Below are positions 14,551 to 17,651 of a stretch of DNA of 17,651 nt, in pieces. Both the position numbers and the translations under genes were made by a program. Source of the DNA: an uncultured Lachnospiraceae bacterium (lineage in GTDB: Bacteria > Bacillota > Clostridia > Lachnospirales > Lachnospiraceae); contig CALCMD010000114.1 of assembly GCA_937965795.1 (NCBI GenBank), positions 1 to 17,651 of the forward strand, read 5' to 3'. Position 1 is the first letter of the stretch. Every line of letters begins with the position of its first letter. The notes below the pieces were generated by a model that saw only the letters and a list, made by a program, of their open reading frames with translations, made no database searches and was not told where the DNA came from.

Positions 14551-15771
14551 TCAAGAACGGTAATCTGCATTAATGCTCACGTATTCATGGGTCAGGTCAC
14601 ATCCCCAGGCTGTTGCCGAAGCATCGCCCATCTTCACATCCGCAATCGCTGTCACCGCTTTTTCGGAAAGAATCTTTGTCGCTTCCTCCTCGCTGTAGCC
14701 TGTGGAGACTCCGTCCTCAATAATTTTTAATTTTCCTGCCGCGCTTTCAAAATATAAATCCACCTTTTCCGGGTCAAACTGTGCGCCGGAATAACCCATT
14801 GCACACAGAATGCGCCCCCAGTTCGCATCATGTCCATAAATGGCCGCTTTCGTCAGATTGGAAGTGACGATCGACTTACTCAGAGTCACCGCCTGTTCCT
14901 TCGATTCCGCTCCAATGACTTTTACCTCAAACAGTGCGGTAGCCCCTTCACCGTCTCCCGCCATCTTTTTCGCAAGTTCCGTATTTACATAGTTAAGCGC
15001 CGCCAGAAAAGCCTGATAATCCGCCCCTTCCTCTGTAATCTCCGGATTTTCCGCCATTCCGTTTGCCAGCAGCAGCACGGTATCATTCGTGGAAGTATCT
15101 CCATCCACAGAAATCATATTATAAGTATCCTGTACATCCGCGCTTAAGGCTTTCTGGAGCATTTCTTTGGAAATAGCCGCATCCGTGGTGACAAAACTAA
15201 GCATGGTACACATATTCGGGTGAATCATACCGGCTCCTTTGCACATGCCGCCAATCGTAACGGTTTTTCCTCCCAGTTCTATCTGTACCGCCGCCTCTTT
15301 TTTTACCGTGTCTGTCGTCATGATCGACTCTGCCGCCAAAGCCCCGGCTTCTCTGGAATCCGACAGCAATGGAACCATTGTCTCAATGCCTTTTTTTATC
15401 GTATCGATCGGTATCTGACGGCCAATCACACCCGTCGAGCCTACCAATACTTCCGTCTCTTTGACGCCTAAAAGCTCTGCCGCTTTGCCCGCCGTTTCTC
15501 TGCAATATCCATATCCCTCCTCTCCGGTACACGCATTTGCCACGCCGCTGTTTACCACGACTGCATGTGCCAGTGGATAATGGTATACCAGATTCTGATC
15601 CCATTTTACGGGAGCTGCTTTTACCACATTCGTCGTAAAAGTTCCTGCCGCCGCACAGGGCGTCTTGCTATAAAGCATTGCCATATCCTTTTTTTCTTTT
15701 TTTATTCCGGCGTGAATGCCGATTGCATAAAACCCTTTTGCAGCGGTCACGCCGCCCTGTATGATCTCCAT
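14551..15771 (-). CDS. argJ: Bifunctional glutamate N-acetyltransferase / amino-acid acetyltransferase
   Basis: ArgJ transfers the acetyl group of N-acetylornithine to glutamate, giving ornithine and recycling acetylglutamate; many forms also use acetyl-CoA. The 406-residue precursor is of normal length. ArgJ cleaves itself before a conserved Thr to form alpha and beta chains. Here the site is GMIHPNMCTMLSF with Thr189, so the residue before the cut is Cys188 rather than the more usual Ala. Other signatures are VNSGVANACTG (73-83), GSTGVIGRQIP (111-121), CKGAGM (177-182) and SVDGDTSTNDT. The ATG at 15771 follows AAGGAGAAAAAGA and gives the family N-terminus; a longer frame to 15813 overlaps argC. 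No argA is present in the window, which fits the cyclic pathway. Confidence 0.96.
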   Translation of the reverse strand: MEIIQGGVTAAKGFYAIGIHAGIKKEKKDMAMLYSKTPCAAAGTFTTNVVKAAPVKWDQNLVYHYPLAHAVVVNSGVANACTGEEGYGYCRETAGKAAELLGVKETEVLVGSTGVIGRQIPIDTIKKGIETMVPLLSDSREAGALAAESIMTTDTVKKEAAVQIELGGKTVTIGGMCKGAGMIHPNMCTMLSFVTTDAAISKEMLQKALSADVQDTYNMISVDGDTSTNDTVLLLANGMAENPEITEEGADYQAFLAALNYVNTELAKKMAGDGEGATALFEVKVIGAESKEQAVTLSKSIVTSNLTKAAIYGHDANWGRILCAMGYSGAQFDPEKVDLYFESAAGKLKIIEDGVSTGYSEEEATKILSEKAVTAIADVKMGDASATAWGCDLTHEYVSINADYRS

Positions 15772-15788
15772 TCTTTTTCTCCTTTTCC

Positions 15789-16826
15789 TTATGGGAACAT
15801 TGGCGCCTGGCAAAGCCCCAGTGTCTCGTCCAGCCCAAACATCAGATTCATATTCTGCACTGCCTGTCCGGCAGCGCCTTTCACCAGATTGTCCATCGCG
15901 CCCATCATAATGATACGCCCGGTACGTGAATCAATCTTAAAGTTCACATCTACAAAATTGCTTCCTTCCACCCACTTTGTCTGCGGACACACATCCTGAT
16001 CCAGTACCCGGACAAACTTTTCTTTTGCATAGTATTTATCATACACTGCCTTTACTTCCTCATAGGTAACGTCTTTTGTCAGGGAGGCATAAGCCGTCAC
16101 CAGAATCCCCCGATTCATCGGAGCGAGATGCGGCGTAAAATTCAAGGTCACTTTCTGCCCCGCCGCATAACCGAGCTGCTCTTCGATTTCCGGTGTATGT
16201 CTGTGCGTGCTCACCCCGTATGCTTTCATATTCTCATTGACCTCACAGTAGAGATGATCTACTTTCGCCCCTCTTCCTGCCCCGGAGGTTCCTGACTTCG
16301 CGTCAATGATAATCGTATTTGGATCGATCAGTCCTTCTTTTACCAGCGGATAAATGGAAAGCGTACTGCATGTCGGATAACAGCCTGGATTTGCCACCAG
16401 CCTTGCCTTTTTCACAGCTTCCCGATTCACTTCGCACAGACCGTAAACGGCCTCTTCCAGAAACTGCGGCGATTTATGTTCGATTTTATACCACTCTTCG
16501 TATGTCTTTACATCCTTGATCCGAAAATCTGCACTCAGATCAATGATCTTTACTTTGGAAAGTATTTCTTCCGTCAAAACCGATGCGCAAAATCCCTGTG
16601 GCGTTGCTGTAAAGACCACGTCCACCTGTTTTACCAGCTCCTCCATATTGTCATCCATACATTTCTCATCCACGATCTGAAACATATTCTGAAAAACTTC
16701 ATAATACTTCTTATCTATGTAACTTCTGGAACCATACCATACGATCTCTGCTTTCGGATGTCCCATTAAAAGCCTGACCAGCTCGCCCCCGGCATAGCCC
16801 GTTGCCCCAATAATTCCTATTTTCAT
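15789..16826 (-). CDS. argC: N-acetyl-gamma-glutamyl-phosphate reductase
   Basis: ArgC reduces acetylglutamyl phosphate to the semialdehyde with NADPH, the third step of the pathway. The 345-residue protein starts with the Rossmann motif IGIIGATGYAGGEL (3-16). It has the catalytic Cys149 in VANPGCYPT and the conserved stretch THRHTPEIEEQL (207-218, with H208 and H210). The ATG at 16826 is preceded by AAAGGAG at 8-nt spacing; an upstream in-frame start at 16847 has no comparable site. It is the first gene of argCJBD, with 17 nt to argJ. It has a 125-nt leader with a short Arg-containing open frame and a long-range stem, and ARG-box-like sequence at the promoter, so arginine control is expected. 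Confidence 0.96.
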   Translation of the reverse strand: MKIGIIGATGYAGGELVRLLMGHPKAEIVWYGSRSYIDKKYYEVFQNMFQIVDEKCMDDNMEELVKQVDVVFTATPQGFCASVLTEEILSKVKIIDLSADFRIKDVKTYEEWYKIEHKSPQFLEEAVYGLCEVNREAVKKARLVANPGCYPTCSTLSIYPLVKEGLIDPNTIIIDAKSGTSGAGRGAKVDHLYCEVNENMKAYGVSTHRHTPEIEEQLGYAAGQKVTLNFTPHLAPMNRGILVTAYASLTKDVTYEEVKAVYDKYYAKEKFVRVLDQDVCPQTKWVEGSNFVDVNFKIDSRTGRIIMMGAMDNLVKGAAGQAVQNMNLMFGLDETLGLCQAPMFP

Positions 16827-16850
16827 TTTCGTCACTCCTTTTTCCAAATT

Positions 16851-16895
16851 TTAGAACGTCTCGTAATATCCTCTGTTCCGAATCGTTACCATCAT
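16851..16895 (-). CDS. Possible 14-residue leader peptide upstream of argC
   Basis: In the argC leader an open frame reads MMVTIRNRGYYETF, then TAA, ending 24 nt before the argC ATG. It is preceded by AGGTGAT (16902-16908), a good match to the 16S anti-Shine-Dalgarno sequence, 6 nt from the ATG. Codons 6 and 8 are Arg (CGG, AGA). Codons 7-10 form the 3' arm of a 10-bp stem, so a translating ribosome would open that stem. This resembles amino-acid-sensing leader peptides, but no terminator is seen between it and argC. Short frames arise by chance, so the call rests on the combination of ribosome site, position and Arg codons. Confidence 0.4.
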   Translation of the reverse strand: MMVTIRNRGYYETF

Positions 16896-16938
16896 AATAC
16901 AATCACCTGCCGAAGTAAAGCCTTTTCCAACAGAGGAT
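16868..16938 (-). promoter_or_regulatory. Long-range stem in the argC leader
   Basis: In the minus-strand transcript ATCCTCTGTT (16929-16938) is a perfect 10-nt complement to AACAGAGGAT (16868-16877), enclosing 51 nt that include the ribosome site and first codons of the short open frame. It does not match the T-box, glutamine, lysine or guanidine riboswitch cores known to me. It would be disrupted by translation of the short frame. Confidence 0.5.
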
Positions 16939-16953
16939 TTTTATGTGGGTGAG

Positions 16954-16971
16954 AATAATTATACATTCATA
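16954..16971 (-). promoter_or_regulatory. ARG-box-like site over the argC -10 element
   Basis: TATGAATGTATAATTATT on the minus strand fits 15 of 18 positions of the general ArgR/AhrC operator WNTGAATWWWWATTCANW and covers the -10 of the argC promoter. Binding there would block transcription. A neighbouring palindrome ATTCATAATGAAT (16965-16977) carries two more half-sites, in outward orientation. A/T-rich promoter DNA can mimic this motif, so confidence is moderate. Confidence 0.4.
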
Positions 16972-16986
16972 ATGAATAATATGCAA
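16958..16986 (-). promoter_or_regulatory. Promoter of argCJBD
   Basis: On the minus strand TTGCAT (16981-16986), a 17-nt spacer and a perfect TATAAT (16958-16963) form a strong promoter. Predicted start near 16951, giving a leader of about 125 nt before argC. Confidence 0.75.
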
Positions 16987-17031
16987 CCATATTTTTAAAT
17001 TCTTGCCATTTTCATTGTGTATTCTATTTTT

Positions 17032-17049
17032 TTTGCATTTTTATACACT
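17032..17049. promoter_or_regulatory. ARG box between the divergent arg promoters
   Basis: AGTGTATAAAAATGCAAA (minus-strand reading) matches 16 of 18 positions of WNTGAATWWWWATTCANW, including four of five bases in each half. It lies 17 bp upstream of the argG -35 and about 46 bp upstream of the argC -35, a position where ArgR/AhrC could act on both units. It is the best ARG-box match seen in the window. Confidence 0.6.
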
Positions 17050-17065
17050 TTTTTGAAATTAGTGC

Positions 17066-17094
17066 TTGCATAATCGGAAGTGTTGTTGTATAGT
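17066..17094 (+). promoter_or_regulatory. Promoter of argG
   Basis: TTGCAT (17066-17071), a 17-nt spacer and TATAGT (17089-17094). Predicted start near 17101, giving a leader of about 40 nt. The -35 is identical to that of the divergent argC promoter. Confidence 0.7.
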
Positions 17095-17139
17095 AAGTGA
17101 TAGTCAATTTAGTATACTGATGAAGAGGAGGACTTCACT

Positions 17140-17651
17140 ATGAAAGAAAAAGTTATTTTGGCGTATTCCGGCGGACTGGATACCACAGCCATCATTCCCT
17201 GGCTGAAAGAAAATTTTGATTACGATGTTGTCTGCTGCTGTATCGACTGCGGGCAGGGAAATGAGCTGGATGGTCTGGAAGAAAGAGCAAAACTTTCCGG
17301 CGCCAGCAAATTATATATTGAAAACATCATTGACGAATTTTGTGACGACTACATCATGCCATGCGTAAAGGCAGGCGCCGTCTACGAAAATAAATACCTG
17401 CTCGGAACCTCTATGGCACGTCCAGTCATTGCCAAAAGGCTGGTAGAAATCGCCCGTAAAGAAGGCGCTACGGCTATCTGCCACGGCGCTACGGGAAAAG
17501 GAAACGACCAGATTCGTTTTGAGCTTGGTATCAAAGCGCTGGCTCCTGATCTGAAAATTATCGCTCCCTGGCGTATGACCGATGTATGGACCATGCAGTC
17601 CCGCGAAGATGAAATCGAATACTGCAAACAGCACGGCATCGACCTTCCGTT
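17140..17651 (+). CDS. argG: Argininosuccinate synthase, N-terminal part (cut by the window end)
   Basis: ArgG joins citrulline and aspartate with ATP to give argininosuccinate. The first 170 codons are present. The N-type ATP pyrophosphatase loop is AYSGGLDTT (8-16), with Ser10, Gly11-12 and Asp14 visible. Other family segments follow: CIDCGQGNE, YLLGTSMARP, HGATGKGNDQIRFE and PWRMTDVW. An AGAGGAGG site lies 8 nt before the ATG. It is the only plus-strand gene and diverges from argCJBD across a 313-nt control region. argH often follows argG, but that would lie outside the window. Confidence 0.97.
   Translation, partial: MKEKVILAYSGGLDTTAIIPWLKENFDYDVVCCCIDCGQGNELDGLEERAKLSGASKLYIENIIDEFCDDYIMPCVKAGAVYENKYLLGTSMARPVIAKRLVEIARKEGATAICHGATGKGNDQIRFELGIKALAPDLKIIAPWRMTDVWTMQSREDEIEYCKQHGIDLP

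Noticed and set aside
356..16769. Many plus-strand open frames of 60-300 codons opposite the minus-strand genes, e.g. 4860-5753.
   Set aside because: They lie antisense to well-identified genes, lack consistent ribosome sites and show no recognisable domains. They are shadows of the real coding frames.
16711..16902. Open frame from a TTG at 16902 running into the start of argC.
   Set aside because: It overlaps argC in another frame and has no family resemblance. The 14-codon frame in the same leader has the better start and ribosome site.
16827..16951. Possible T-box or known riboswitch in the argC leader.
   Set aside because: The T-box core sequence and a terminator/antiterminator pair are absent, and no known riboswitch core was recognised.
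17111..17118. AGTATACT palindrome just downstream of the argG start site.
   Set aside because: Eight bases of A/T-rich palindrome near a promoter are expected by chance, and it does not match an ARG box.

Overview
The window looks like chromosomal DNA of an anaerobic low-to-mid GC Firmicute of class Clostridia, most likely a Lachnospiraceae relative. This is inferred from the gene neighbourhood (dgt-dnaG-rpoD-trmK-nif3 next to rnpB), strong AGGAGG ribosome binding sites, TTGACA/TATAAT-type promoters and the character of the proteins; no database search was possible. Almost everything is read from the minus strand. Only argG, at the right edge, is on the plus strand. No mobile element, CRISPR array, tRNA or phage gene was seen.

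Reading in the direction of transcription, from right to left: (1) 15.8-17.1 kb is a divergent arginine control region. argG (plus, cut by the window end) and argC-argJ-argB-argD (minus) leave from back-to-back promoters with ARG-box-like sequences. The argC transcript has a leader of about 125 nt that contains a 14-codon open frame with two Arg codons and a 10-bp long-range stem. (2) argD ends in a very strong hairpin terminator. The next gene, a small YdcZ/DUF606 membrane protein, starts immediately after the U-tract and has its ribosome binding site inside the hairpin arm. (3) After a terminator and a new promoter comes a five-gene operon: comEA (lipoprotein type), an OmpR-family response regulator, a sensor histidine kinase, a two-GerMN-domain lipoprotein and comEC. 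DNA-uptake genes therefore bracket a two-component system. Direct repeats with 11-bp periodicity lie upstream of the operon promoter and could be the operator for that regulator. (4) The macromolecular-synthesis cluster follows: dgt, dnaG (primase), rpoD (primary sigma factor), trmK (tRNA m1A22 methyltransferase) and a Nif3-family protein, tightly packed. A structured dgt-dnaG gap can form two alternative stems. (5) At the left edge the 5' part of RNase P RNA (rnpB) starts from its own near-consensus extended -10 promoter.

Functionally, the arg block covers arginine synthesis from glutamate by the acetyl-recycling route (ArgJ, ArgB, ArgC, ArgD) plus the first step from citrulline (ArgG). The com block supplies the periplasmic DNA receptor and membrane channel of transformation. 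The last block holds replication priming, transcription initiation and RNA modification or processing genes. Most genes are ordinary housekeeping genes. The points that merit attention are regulatory: the argC leader, the terminator that masks the YdcZ start, the com-operon direct repeats and the RR-HK-GerMN module inside the com operon.
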